Part shown: in pieces, positions 7,761 to 14,689 of the stretch
Layout: each line of letters opens with the position of its first letter
Position numbering within the stretch: the stretch's first letter is position 1
Source: an uncultured Clostridium sp.
GTDB taxonomy: Bacteria; Bacillota; Clostridia; TANB77; CAG-508
Direction of reading: 5' to 3'
Length of the DNA stretch: 35,417 bases
NCBI GenBank assembly: GCA_905213875.1
Contig: CAJMJN010000014.1
Span: forward strand, 1-35,417
Made by a program: the position numbers and the translations under genes
Notes under the pieces: model-generated
The model's input: only the letters and a program-made list of their open reading frames with translations
Told to the model about the DNA's origin: nothing
Database searches by the model: none

Positions 7761-7814
7761 TTGTAGAGAATTTTTTGTCAAAATGGTCGCCCCTGTTTTG
7801 TTTTTTCTCTACAA
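7761..7814. terminator. Hairpin between the 34-aa ORF and rlmH
   Basis: TTGTAGAGAA (7761-7770) pairs perfectly with TTCTCTACAA (7805-7814) around a 34-base loop. It sits at the end of both convergent units. The loop is long for an intrinsic terminator, and only weak T runs follow. Confidence 0.5.
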
Positions 7815-7826
7815 TTAATTTATATA

Positions 7827-8306
7827 TTATCTATGGTATGTTTCTTTATGTGATATTTTAAATCCTCTAAATATTTGCTCTAACAAAAACACACGTATTA
7901 ATTGATGAGGAAATGTCATTTTAGAAAAACATATTTTAGAATCACACATATTTAATAATTCATTATTCATACCTAAAGTTCCACCTATTATAAAAGTTAA
8001 ATTACTTTTTTCCATTGCCACATTTTCTATTTTTTCTGAAAATTCCTCAGATGTATATTGCTTACCTGTTAGATCTAATGCCATTACATATGAGTTTTTA
8101 GGTATATGTGCTATTATTTTTTTACATTCTTTTTCTTTAATTTCATTTTCTATGCTTTCATTTATTTTGTCTGGAACTTTTTCATCAGATAATTCTATAA
8201 TATTTAATTTACAATATTTAGAAAGCCTTTTACTATATTCTGCTATTGCATCTTTAAGATATTTTTCTTTTAACTTTCCAACACAGATAACATTAATTGT
8301 CAACAT
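7827..8306 (-). CDS. rlmH: 23S rRNA (pseudouridine1915-N3)-methyltransferase RlmH
   Basis: This 159-aa SPOUT methyltransferase modifies pseudouridine 1915 in helix 69 of 23S rRNA in the assembled ribosome. Family marks are the start MxINVICVGKLKEKY, the SAM-knot FIIGGTLG (about 105-112) and the C-terminal SKMTFPHQLIRV...LLEQIFR followed by the terminal YHR. Length is standard. The usual GGAxG loop reads GGTLG here. GAGG precedes the ATG by nine bases. It follows yycJ at a distance of 139 bases, across a folded leader. Confidence 0.96.
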   Translation of the reverse strand: MLTINVICVGKLKEKYLKDAIAEYSKRLSKYCKLNIIELSDEKVPDKINESIENEIKEKECKKIIAHIPKNSYVMALDLTGKQYTSEEFSEKIENVAMEKSNLTFIIGGTLGMNNELLNMCDSKICFSKMTFPHQLIRVFLLEQIFRGFKISHKETYHR

Positions 8307-8332
8307 TATAATACCTCTTTTTTGTATATTTA

Positions 8333-8437
8333 ATAAAAGGTATTATTATATATTCAAAATAAACTATTTTAGAAAATATTATATATTTTCTTCTAAAACA
8401 ACATCTTATTTAACAAATACATAATAATACCTTTTAT
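8333..8437. repeat. Nested inverted repeats in the rlmH leader
   Basis: A perfect 17-bp inverted repeat (8333-8349 with 8421-8437) encloses a hairpin TTTTAGAA (8367-8374) / TTCTAAAA (8391-8398). On the minus strand the outer 5' arm contains AAAAGG and an ATG that opens a nine-codon reading frame ending at the inner hairpin. It could be a leader peptide and attenuator, a terminator for yycJ, or a small mobile repeat. Confidence 0.7.
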
Positions 8438-8445
8438 CACTTAAT

Positions 8446-9237
8446 TTATATCTCTATTATTTTGCTATGTGTATCTCTTGAAGCTACACTAAGTTTTAAA
8501 TTGCTTCCATTATATTCTTTTGTTGTGATTAATTCATCTAAAACTGTTTGATATGCTAATTCTGGAAAATTGCTTTCCTTACTCAAATGTCCTAGCATTG
8601 CATTTTTTAATCCTGATTGTAATAAATATGATATAGTTTTTCCAGCCATTTCATTTGGTAAATGCCCTGTTGGACCAGCTATTCTTGATTTTAATACAAA
8701 TGGATATGATGAACATTGCAATACTTTTGGGTCATAATTTGCTTCTAATAAAACAAATAAACTTTCTTCTAAACTTTTTAATATACTATTTGTCATATGA
8801 CCTATATCTGTTGCTACACTTATTTTAGATTTATCCTTATAAACACTAAATCCACAAGGATTTGCTGCATCATGTGGAATTGCAAAAGGTTTTATTAGTA
8901 AATCTCCAACTTCAAATTTGTCATCTACTTTAAATAATTTAATATTTTTTTCTGCAATCTTGTCTCTTTGTGCAGGCATTGCATCAAGTGTTTCTTGATT
9001 TACAAACACAGGTAAATCAAATTTTTTAGAAATTGTTCCAAGTGATTGTACATGGTCTCTGTGTTCATGTGTCACTAAAATTCCATCTAATGTACTTGGA
9101 TCAACATTTATATCTTGTAATGCTTGTTCTATTTTTTTACAGCTAACACCTGCATCAATTAGTATTTTGGTATTTTTAGACTCTACAAAAAGACTATTTC
9201 CACTACTTCCACTATATAAGCTACAAAAATTAAACAT
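8446..9237 (-). CDS. yycJ: YycJ/WalJ-type metallo-beta-lactamase-fold hydrolase
   Basis: This 263-aa enzyme has the metal-binding motif THEHRDH (residues about 56-62) and an N-terminus MFNFCSLYSGSSGNS that is diagnostic of YycJ/WalJ. Bacillus YycJ is a 5' double-stranded-DNA exonuclease linked to mismatch repair; in many Firmicutes it lies in the walRK operon. Here it follows murA by four bases, with its GAGG site over the murA end, so the two are co-transcribed. No walR or walK is present in this window. Confidence 0.92.
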   Translation of the reverse strand: MFNFCSLYSGSSGNSLFVESKNTKILIDAGVSCKKIEQALQDINVDPSTLDGILVTHEHRDHVQSLGTISKKFDLPVFVNQETLDAMPAQRDKIAEKNIKLFKVDDKFEVGDLLIKPFAIPHDAANPCGFSVYKDKSKISVATDIGHMTNSILKSLEESLFVLLEANYDPKVLQCSSYPFVLKSRIAGPTGHLPNEMAGKTISYLLQSGLKNAMLGHLSKESNFPELAYQTVLDELITTKEYNGSNLKLSVASRDTHSKIIEI

Positions 9238-9241
9238 AATT

Positions 9242-10510
9242 TTAATCCTCTTCTGTTACTCTCTCTATCTTAGCACCTATTTTTCTAAATTTTTCTTCTA
9301 TATTTTCATATCCACGATCAATATGTTGTAAATTATAAATTTCAGTTTCACCTTCTGCTACTGTTCCAGCAATTACTAATGCTGCTCCAGCTCTTAAATC
9401 TGTAGAATATACAGGTGCACCTGATAATTTTTTTACACCTTCAAAAAATGCTGTTTTTCCTTGAGCTGTTATTTTAGCTCCCATTTTGTTTAATTCATCT
9501 GTATATTGGAATCTTGATTCCCATATACTTTCATTTATTACACTTGTACCATTTGCAATTGATAATACAACTCCCATTTGTGGTTGTAAATCTGTTGGAA
9601 ATCCTGGATATGGTAATGTTTTTATATTAGCTTTATTGGGTCTTTTGTTACACCATACACGTATACTATCACCATTATCTTCTACATTTCCACCAACTTC
9701 TATAATCTTAGCAGTAATTGATTCTAAGTGTTTTGTAATACAATTTTTTAAAGTTATATCTCCTTTTGTTGCAACTGCTGCAAGCATAAATGTTCCAGCT
9801 TCTATTTGGTCTGGAACCACTGAATATGTAGCTCCTCCATGTAATTTTTCAACACCATTTATTTTTATTACATCTGTACCTGCACCACGAATGTCAGCTC
9901 CCATAGTATTTAAAAAGTTTGCAACATCAACTATATGTGGCTCTTTTGCAGCATTATCAATTACAGTTGTTCCTTTAGCTAAAACAGCTGCAAGCATAAC
10001 ATTTATTGTTGCTCCAACAGATACGATGTCCATATAAATAGGCGCTCCTTTTAATTGTTTTTTTGTTTTTGCATAAATAGTTCCTTTTTCTACTTTTACA
10101 GTTGCTCCTAATGCTTCAAAACCTTTTATATGTTGGTCTATTGGTCTTGCACCTAGTTTGCATCCACCTGGCATTCCAACTTCAACTTCGCCTTTTCTAC
10201 TAAGCATTGCACCAATTATATAGTATGATGCTCTAAATTTACTTGTTAAATCTAATGGTGCTTTTGTTGTTGTTATATTTGTTGTATCAATTGTAATTGT
10301 ATGTTCATCTTGCCATGTGATCTTTGCACCTAGTTTTTTTAATATCTCACATGATATTTTTATATCACTTATATTAGGTACATTTTCAATTGTGCATACT
10401 CCATCTATTAAAAGTGTAGCTGGTAATATTGCAACTGCTGCATTTTTTGCTCCACTTATTACTACTTCTCCCTTTAAACATGTTGGTCCTGTAACTACTA
10501 ATTTTTCCAA
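9242..10510 (-). CDS. murA: UDP-N-acetylglucosamine 1-carboxyvinyltransferase MurA
   Basis: MurA transfers enolpyruvate from PEP to UDP-GlcNAc, the first committed step of peptidoglycan synthesis. I place the start at a TTG at 10510 (422 aa) because GGAGG lies eight bases before it. With that start the conserved K22 and N23 fall at the same numbers as in E. coli MurA. A longer in-frame start at 10525 would place the ribosome binding site inside the coding region. The catalytic cysteine is C117 in the loop PGGCKLG, which predicts fosfomycin sensitivity, as a Cys-to-Asp change there confers resistance. It heads a murA-yycJ unit. Confidence 0.96.
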   Translation of the reverse strand: MEKLVVTGPTCLKGEVVISGAKNAAVAILPATLLIDGVCTIENVPNISDIKISCEILKKLGAKITWQDEHTITIDTTNITTTKAPLDLTSKFRASYYIIGAMLSRKGEVEVGMPGGCKLGARPIDQHIKGFEALGATVKVEKGTIYAKTKKQLKGAPIYMDIVSVGATINVMLAAVLAKGTTVIDNAAKEPHIVDVANFLNTMGADIRGAGTDVIKINGVEKLHGGATYSVVPDQIEAGTFMLAAVATKGDITLKNCITKHLESITAKIIEVGGNVEDNGDSIRVWCNKRPNKANIKTLPYPGFPTDLQPQMGVVLSIANGTSVINESIWESRFQYTDELNKMGAKITAQGKTAFFEGVKKLSGAPVYSTDLRAGAALVIAGTVAEGETEIYNLQHIDRGYENIEEKFRKIGAKIERVTEED

Positions 10511-10595
10511 TAAAATTACCTCCAATTATATGGTATATATATTTTAAATCTTTATTCTTTATTTATGCACTAGATTCCCACAATAATTTCTGTGC

Positions 10596-10625
10596 AAAAA
10601 TAGAGTGTATCAAAATACACTCTAT
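10596..10625 (-). terminator. Terminator of rsmI
   Basis: A perfect 11-bp stem (10600-10610 with 10615-10625) with a CAAA loop is followed on the minus strand by five T. It ends the fic-trmN6-rsmI direction before murA. Confidence 0.9.
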
Positions 10626-10672
10626 CCTAAAACAATATAACATAAAGTTCAACGGTTTGCAACCATTTTCGC

Positions 10673-11497
10673 TTAAATAAAATACATATAAATTTCATTT
10701 TTATTAACATTTCTATCTTTTGCAATTTGTTTAATAATCTCTTTTTTATTCATCCCTTGACTTTCATATACTTTATAATGTTCTTCTAAAGTTAGTTCAT
10801 TTAGCACATTTTCCTGCTCCTCTGGTTCTGGTAAAGAATCAATTATAATTATATATTCTCCTTTAGGTTCCTGAACTTTTTCATAAATTTCTTTAGCTGT
10901 TCCTCTAACAAATTCCTCATGAATTTTTGTTAATTCCCTAGCAATTGTTACATTTCTATCTGGCATATATGTGTTTAAATCTGATAAAGTATTTTTTAAC
11001 TTATGTGGAGCTTCATATAAAATAATTGTTTTTCTTTCCTTTTGGATTTCCTCTAATTCTTTTTTTCTCAATTTTTTATTTATTGATAAAAATCCATAAA
11101 ATACAAATTTTTTAGTATCTACACCTGCTGCCATTAGTGCTGTAATCGCTGCACAAGCACCTGGTATTGGTATTACTTCTATGTTTTCTTTTATTGCTTC
11201 TTTTACTATAACTTCACCTGGATCTGAAATAATTGGAGTTCCTGCATCTGAAATTAAAGCAATATTGTTTCCTTCTTTTATTTTTTCTAATATTTTTTCA
11301 TATTTAACTTCTTCAGTATGTCTATAATAGCTAATTAATGGTTTAGATATCCCCAAGTGGTTTAGCAACTTTAATGAATGTCTTGTATCTTCTGCAACTA
11401 TTATATCTGCTTCTTTTAGTGTGTTTATTGCTCTTAGTGTTATATCATTTAAATTTCCTATTGGTGTAGCAACTATATATAATTTACCTTTTTCCAA
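10673..11497 (-). CDS. rsmI: 16S rRNA (cytidine1402-2'-O)-methyltransferase RsmI
   Basis: RsmI adds a 2'-O-methyl group to C1402 in the decoding centre of 16S rRNA. The tetrapyrrole-methylase fold is shown by YIVATPIGNLNDITLRA at the N-terminus, VAEDTRHS, ISDAGTPIISDPG (the SAM site) and PGACAAITALMAAG. A TTG start at 11497 (274 aa) is preferred because AAAGGATGG lies at proper distance; the ATG at 11509 overlaps that site. It follows the TrmN6-type gene by about 93 bases and ends at a clear terminator. Confidence 0.94.
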   Translation of the reverse strand: MEKGKLYIVATPIGNLNDITLRAINTLKEADIIVAEDTRHSLKLLNHLGISKPLISYYRHTEEVKYEKILEKIKEGNNIALISDAGTPIISDPGEVIVKEAIKENIEVIPIPGACAAITALMAAGVDTKKFVFYGFLSINKKLRKKELEEIQKERKTIILYEAPHKLKNTLSDLNTYMPDRNVTIARELTKIHEEFVRGTAKEIYEKVQEPKGEYIIIIDSLPEPEEQENVLNELTLEEHYKVYESQGMNKKEIIKQIAKDRNVNKNEIYMYFI

Positions 11498-11590
11498 TTT
11501 AATTACCATCCTTTCATAAAACTATTACACATTAATTAAATTTAAAAAATCCTTTTAATAATATTTTACGGTTACAGCAAAATATAATTT

Positions 11591-12331
11591 TTATTTATTA
11601 TAAATTTTTAAAATCTCATTTGTATATTTCCCATCTTCATTATACACATACAAATTTTTTTCTACCTTTAAAAAACTATTCGCATTTTTTATACCTTTAA
11701 TTAATATCAAATTAGGTTCTTTATTTTTATTTGGACTTACAAATTTCAATATTTTAGGCTCTATTTTGTACTTTCTCATAAGGCTTAAAATATCAACTAA
11801 TCTTTCAGGTCTATGAACCATATAAAATTCGCCTTTATCTTTTAATAAATCTTTAGAAATACTAATAAAATCCTCTAAATTAGCAGTTATTTCGTGTCTT
11901 GAAATAAGTTTTGCTTCATTTTCATTTGTTATTCCGGTATTTTCTTTTTTATATGGTGGATTCGTAACTATAACATCAAAACTTTGCTTTTCATATATAT
12001 TTTTTAAATCAATTATATTGGTATTTACAACTTCAAATCTGTCTTGTAAATTATTTAATTGACTACTTCTTTTAGCCATATTAGCAACATCTTGTTGGAT
12101 TTCTATTCCTACTACTTTTTTTAGATTAGTTTTTCCACATAACAAAATAGGTATAATTCCCGTACCAGTCCCTAAGTCTAATACTGTACTATTATTTTTC
12201 ATATTTTTTGCAAAATCAGATAATAATACACTATCCATTCCAAAACAAAATCCTTTTTCATTTTGGATTATTTTTAAACCTTTAAATTCTAAATCGTCTA
12301 TTCTTTCATTTTCTTTTAACTCTACATCCAC
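11591..12331 (-). CDS. TrmN6/YabB-type tRNA or nucleic acid adenine methyltransferase
   Basis: This 246-aa SAM-dependent enzyme is related to E. coli TrmN6, which makes m6A37 in tRNA1(Val), and to Bacillus YabB. The Rossmann motif is VLDLGTGTGIIPILL, and the N6-adenine motif NPPY occurs in FDVIVTNPPYKK. The N-terminal NEKGFCFGMDSVLLSDF is typical of the YabB group. I choose the GTG at 12331 because GAGG lies eight bases upstream and VDVELKENERID matches the family start; an ATG at 12355 or 12388 would overlap fic. The site overlaps the fic stop, so translation may be coupled. It sits next to rsmI, as YabB genes often do. Confidence 0.85.
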   Translation of the reverse strand: MDVELKENERIDDLEFKGLKIIQNEKGFCFGMDSVLLSDFAKNMKNNSTVLDLGTGTGIIPILLCGKTNLKKVVGIEIQQDVANMAKRSSQLNNLQDRFEVVNTNIIDLKNIYEKQSFDVIVTNPPYKKENTGITNENEAKLISRHEITANLEDFISISKDLLKDKGEFYMVHRPERLVDILSLMRKYKIEPKILKFVSPNKNKEPNLILIKGIKNANSFLKVEKNLYVYNEDGKYTNEILKIYNK

Positions 12332-12341
12332 AAATATTACC

Positions 12342-13025
12342 TCATATTTTTTCATATCCAAATTTTTGCATTCTTTGTTCTTCTGCATTAGATAATTCTT
12401 TAAACCATTCGGCTAAACCAGAACTATCATTTTTTCTAATAAATTCAAAGTATTTTACTCTTTCGTCTTTACTAATTACAACAGGTGGTAAATCATTTTT
12501 TAATAATTCATAATTTAAAAGCAATCTTCCTGTTCTTCCATTTCCATCTTCAAAAGGATGTATTTTTTCAAACTCAATATGATATTTAGCAATTTTCAAA
12601 AATATATCTTCTATATCATTATTATAATTATAGACATAATAATTCATTAAATTTGGTACTTTTTCTGGCTCTGGTGGAATATAGTCACTTCCTTGTATAA
12701 ATACCTGTACTTTTCCAAATCCACTTGTTTCCTTTATGTTCTTATTTATTGTTTCATTTAATTTTTTTATAAATCTTTCGTCAAATTCTCTTTTTTCCTG
12801 CAAATTTTCAAATACTATATTTAATGCCTCTTTATGATTAATTGCCTCATATATCTCCCTAGGCTCTTTTCCTTCTATTTTAAAGCTGTTATCATTATAT
12901 AAAATTGCATATGTTTCTGCATATGTAAGTGTACTTCCTTCAATTGCATTTGAATGATATGTACTTCTTGTAACTAAATCTATCTTGCATTCCTTATTTT
13001 TTAAGACAAACTCTAAAATAGTCAT
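12342..13025 (-). CDS. Fic-domain protein, probable AMP transferase with built-in inhibitory helix
   Basis: This 227-aa protein carries the full Fic active site HPFEDGNGRTGR (residues 156-167), with the catalytic histidine H156. Fic enzymes transfer AMP or other phosphate-containing groups to hydroxyl side chains of target proteins. Upstream, residues 25-30 read SNAIEG, matching the inhibitory motif (S/T)xxxE(G/N). The glutamate of that motif blocks ATP binding, so this looks like a class II, self-restrained Fic protein that needs no separate antitoxin. GAGGA lies before the ATG. Its stop overlaps the ribosome site of the methyltransferase gene. The target is unknown. Confidence 0.88.
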   Translation of the reverse strand: MTILEFVLKNKECKIDLVTRSTYHSNAIEGSTLTYAETYAILYNDNSFKIEGKEPREIYEAINHKEALNIVFENLQEKREFDERFIKKLNETINKNIKETSGFGKVQVFIQGSDYIPPEPEKVPNLMNYYVYNYNNDIEDIFLKIAKYHIEFEKIHPFEDGNGRTGRLLLNYELLKNDLPPVVISKDERVKYFEFIRKNDSSGLAEWFKELSNAEEQRMQKFGYEKI

Positions 13026-13041
13026 TTTTTATCCTCATTTC

Positions 13042-13070
13042 TTGACTTTATATTCATTTACTAGTATAAT
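13042..13070 (+). promoter_or_regulatory. Promoter of antisense RNA 1
   Basis: TTGACT (13042-13047), 17 bases, TATAAT (13065-13070). It points towards the 3' end of toxin gene 1, with no open reading frame of note after it. Confidence 0.8.
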
Positions 13071-13076
13071 AATTAT

Positions 13077-13171
13077 AGAAAGATAAGCGACCACAGGATT
13101 GTGGCGTGTCATTAGATATTATTTAAAATTTAAAATACATCTCTAACGGCCAGACAGAGATGTGTTTTTTT
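13077..13171 (+). ncRNA. Putative antisense RNA (antitoxin) of type I TA locus 1
   Basis: A transcript of about 95 bases is predicted from the promoter at 13042-13070 to the bidirectional terminator. It overlaps the last codons and terminator of the convergent peptide gene. Its 5' part contains the hairpin CCACA-GGAT-TGTGG; its CCACA could pair with TGTGG in the toxin leader. The boundaries are inferred from promoter and terminator only. Confidence 0.6.
13132..13171. terminator. Bidirectional terminator of TA locus 1
   Basis: ACATCTCT (13137-13144) pairs with AGAGATGT (13156-13163), with T-rich sequence on both outer sides. The stop codon of the toxin gene (13143-13145) lies within the stem. 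Confidence 0.85.
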
Positions 13172-13295
13172 CGTTGTCTAATTTTCTTATTGTAACAACT
13201 AAAGCTACAAATAAGGCAATAGCGACAACTGTTACCATTGCAAGTTCAACAAATAGTATGTATATACATAGTAAATAAACTTGTGTTAATAACAT
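13143..13295 (-). CDS. 50-aa hydrophobic peptide, putative type I toxin 1
   Basis: The peptide has a hydrophobic stretch of about 30 residues (MLLTQVYLLCIYILFVELAM, then valine- and alanine-rich), followed by a charged tail RKLDNEKN. This is the general form of type I membrane toxins such as the TxpA/BsrG and holin-like groups. The start at 13295 is chosen because AAAGGGGG lies eight bases upstream, the same layout as in locus 2. A consensus promoter drives it, and its last codons and stop are part of the terminator hairpin. A convergent antisense RNA is predicted. The family assignment is by architecture, not by sequence match. Confidence 0.7.
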   Translation of the reverse strand: MLLTQVYLLCIYILFVELAMVTVVAIALFVALVVTIRKLDNEKNTSLSGR

Positions 13296-13357
13296 ATGCA
13301 TCGCCCCCTTTCATTAAGGAACGACACGCCACACTCTGCTTTGCTTATCTCATAAGA

Positions 13358-13386
13358 AGTATACTAACTTTTTTATCATAAATCAA
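13358..13386 (-). promoter_or_regulatory. Promoter of toxin gene 1
   Basis: On the minus strand, TTGATT (13386-13381), 17 bases, TATACT (13363-13358). The sequence TGTTCGCTTG overlaps the -35 and occurs at the same place in the promoter of toxin gene 2. Confidence 0.75.
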
Positions 13387-13485
13387 GCGAACACAACAAT
13401 TATTTTTTAAAATTTTCACTTAATATTTTTTCATAACATATAATATCTTAGTACAGTTATATTGATTATGAAAGGATAGGATTTT

Positions 13486-13650
13486 ATGAAACAAATTAAA
13501 GGAGGTAGACCTAATCCACCTCCAAAAAAGAAGAAAAGTTTTAAATGTTATAAGGATAATACAATAAAATCACTGAATGAAGTTGAATGTTTTTTAAATA
13601 ATTTACAAAGAGCCAATTGGTACATTAGACTTTTTAATTTATTTAAGTAG
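13486..13650 (+). CDS. 54-aa basic protein, unknown
   Basis: The ORF starts MKQIKGGRPNPPPKKKKSF, so it has a glycine/proline/lysine-rich head and then a more ordinary tail (CYKDNTIKSLNEVE...RANWYIRLFNLFK). AAAGGATAGG lies just before the ATG, and a TATAAT (13439-13444) with a weak TTCACT 18 bases upstream could be its promoter. Its 3' end overlaps the convergent GerMN gene by eight bases. I do not recognise the family. It lies between two TA-like loci and may be accessory. Confidence 0.5.
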   Translation: MKQIKGGRPNPPPKKKKSFKCYKDNTIKSLNEVECFLNNLQRANWYIRLFNLFK

Positions 13651-14272
13651 CTTTTCTAGTATATGTTCCACTGAACTCAGCATTTTCTGTTCCGTCTACT
13701 AGAAATTTTACTTTATTTATTTCTGTTAATTCTGTTAATGTATTTACAATACTATTAATTAAATTATCTTTGGATTTTTCATTTGTTTTATCATAATTTA
13801 AAATTTCAGCAGAAAAATCAACAGTTATACATTCGCCGTCAATTTTAGTTCCTAATAGTTTTGTGTTTTCTGTAATTATTCTTTCCAATTTTTCGTTTTT
13901 AGGTCCTTCTATTAATAAATTTATTAATTTATCATATGGTGTGTTTACCATTTCTTTTATATCTACCATTCGTGCTTCTGGCACTAACTCTTTTGTTTCC
14001 TTATTTTGGAAATATAGTGTTACTATTGTTTGTCTGGATTGTTCTTCTGATATTTCTTCTTGTGGTGTGTATTCTTGTGTAGTTTCATTTGTTTTTTCAT
14101 TTTTCATATGTTGTATTAAAAAATATCCACCAACTACTAAAACAATAAATAATATTGAAAATAAAATGATAATTTTTTTGTTTTTCATTTTTTCATCGTT
14201 CCTTTCCAGAGGCACATACTCGGTTGAAAAAGAATTAAATTTGAAGCAGCCAAAATTGTAATTATTTTTCAA
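13643..14272 (-). CDS. GerMN-domain membrane-anchored protein
   Basis: A 209-aa protein is read from a TTG at 14272, where GGAGG lies six bases upstream. An internal ATG at 14188 would give 181 aa beginning MKNKKIIILFSILF, but its ribosome site is poorly placed. One membrane span lies at residues about 33-50. A GerMN domain follows at about 85-200 (VTLYFQNKETKELVPEAR...KLINLLIEGPKNE...VDFSAEILN). GerMN domains occur in the spore germination protein GerM and in extracytoplasmic lipoproteins; they are thought to bind wall or protein partners. No lipobox is visible. The domain would face outside the membrane. Function beyond that is unknown. Confidence 0.82.
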   Translation of the reverse strand: MKNNYNFGCFKFNSFSTEYVPLERNDEKMKNKKIIILFSILFIVLVVGGYFLIQHMKNEKTNETTQEYTPQEEISEEQSRQTIVTLYFQNKETKELVPEARMVDIKEMVNTPYDKLINLLIEGPKNEKLERIITENTKLLGTKIDGECITVDFSAEILNYDKTNEKSKDNLINSIVNTLTELTEINKVKFLVDGTENAEFSGTYTRKAT

Positions 14273-14310
14273 CCTTAACCTCCTAATTTACTTTTTATCT
14301 TCTTATTATC

Positions 14311-14371
14311 AATACTATTATTTGTTTGTCCTTTTTAGAACATAGAAAATAAAAAAATATTTTAAAACTTT
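14311..14371. repeat. 60-bp direct repeat, copy 1
   Basis: This stretch is identical to 14809-14868 except for one extra A in an A run. Weaker similarity continues about 20 bases to the left of both. It lies upstream of the GerMN gene and just before the promoter of toxin gene 2. Confidence 0.92.
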
Positions 14372-14382
14372 TTAATGTTCGC

Positions 14383-14411
14383 TTGTTTTTATTTTAAAAA
14401 TAAGCTATAGT
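14383..14411 (+). promoter_or_regulatory. Promoter of toxin gene 2
   Basis: TTGTTT (14383-14388), 17 bases, TATAGT (14406-14411). The upstream GTTCGCTTG is shared with toxin promoter 1. Confidence 0.7.
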
Positions 14412-14449
14412 AAAGAACATAGGAAATGAGAAAAAACAGATGTGGTTTG

Positions 14450-14464
14450 CCTCCTAAAAGGAGG
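14450..14464 (+). promoter_or_regulatory. Hairpin hiding the ribosome binding site of toxin 2
   Basis: CCTCCT (14450-14455), loop AAA, AGGAGG (14459-14464): a perfect six-bp stem buries the Shine-Dalgarno sequence. Type I toxin mRNAs commonly restrict translation this way. Confidence 0.7.
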
Positions 14465-14472
14465 TGATGCGT

Positions 14473-14595
14473 ATGATAGAAACACCAGTATTAATATTAA
14501 TAATAAAAATATTATTTGTTAGTTTAATATCAGTAACTATCATTACGTTTGCCTTAATTATAGCAATAGTTGTAATTATTAGCAGACAGAAATAG
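14473..14595 (+). CDS. 40-aa hydrophobic peptide, putative type I toxin 2
   Basis: The peptide is almost wholly hydrophobic (LILIIKILFVSLIS, then an isoleucine/valine-rich stretch), with a short polar end ISRQK. The leader AAAGGAGGTGATGCGTATG has the same form as that of toxin 1 (AAAGG.GG.GATGC.TATG), with the ATG eight bases after GGAGG. It has its own promoter, a hairpin over the ribosome site, a terminator directly after the stop and a strong convergent promoter downstream. The peptide itself shows little identity to toxin 1 beyond being hydrophobic, so the shared controls are the stronger evidence. Confidence 0.7.
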   Translation: MIETPVLILIIKILFVSLISVTIITFALIIAIVVIISRQK

Positions 14596-14600
14596 CAAAT

Positions 14601-14641
14601 AAAAAACACATCTGTAACTTTGCCCAGTTAGATGTGTTTTA
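14601..14641. terminator. Bidirectional terminator of TA locus 2
   Basis: AAAACACATCT (14603-14613) pairs with AGATGTGTTTT (14630-14640), with AACT/AGTT extending the stem inside. A run on one side and T run on the other allow use in both directions. ACATCT-type arms occur in the terminator of locus 1 too. Confidence 0.88.
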
Positions 14642-14683
14642 CATATCAATTGGCGAACCACGTTTGTGGTTTCCGTTTCCTAT
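14601..14683 (-). ncRNA. Putative antisense RNA (antitoxin) of type I TA locus 2
   Basis: A transcript of about 83 bases is predicted from the perfect promoter at 14690-14718 down to the shared terminator. It contains the hairpin AACCAC-AAAC-GTGGTT. Its segment GGAAACCAC is complementary to GTGGTTTGCC (14442-14451) in the toxin leader, apart from one unpaired base, directly before the ribosome site. The transcript ends are inferred. Confidence 0.65.
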
Positions 14684-14689
14684 AATATT

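Larger units (their letters stand above)
13082..13352. repeat. Imperfect inverted repeat bounding TA locus 1
   Basis: The ends 13082-13110 and 13324-13352 share AGATAAGC and TGTGGCGTGTC in inverted orientation. Antisense RNA 1 and toxin mRNA 1 would therefore begin with similar sequences. Locus 2 has the same arrangement with different sequence. Confidence 0.65.

Noticed and set aside
9486..10037. 183-aa plus-strand ORF within murA
   Set aside because: It is a shadow of murA, which has clear catalytic motifs on the other strand.
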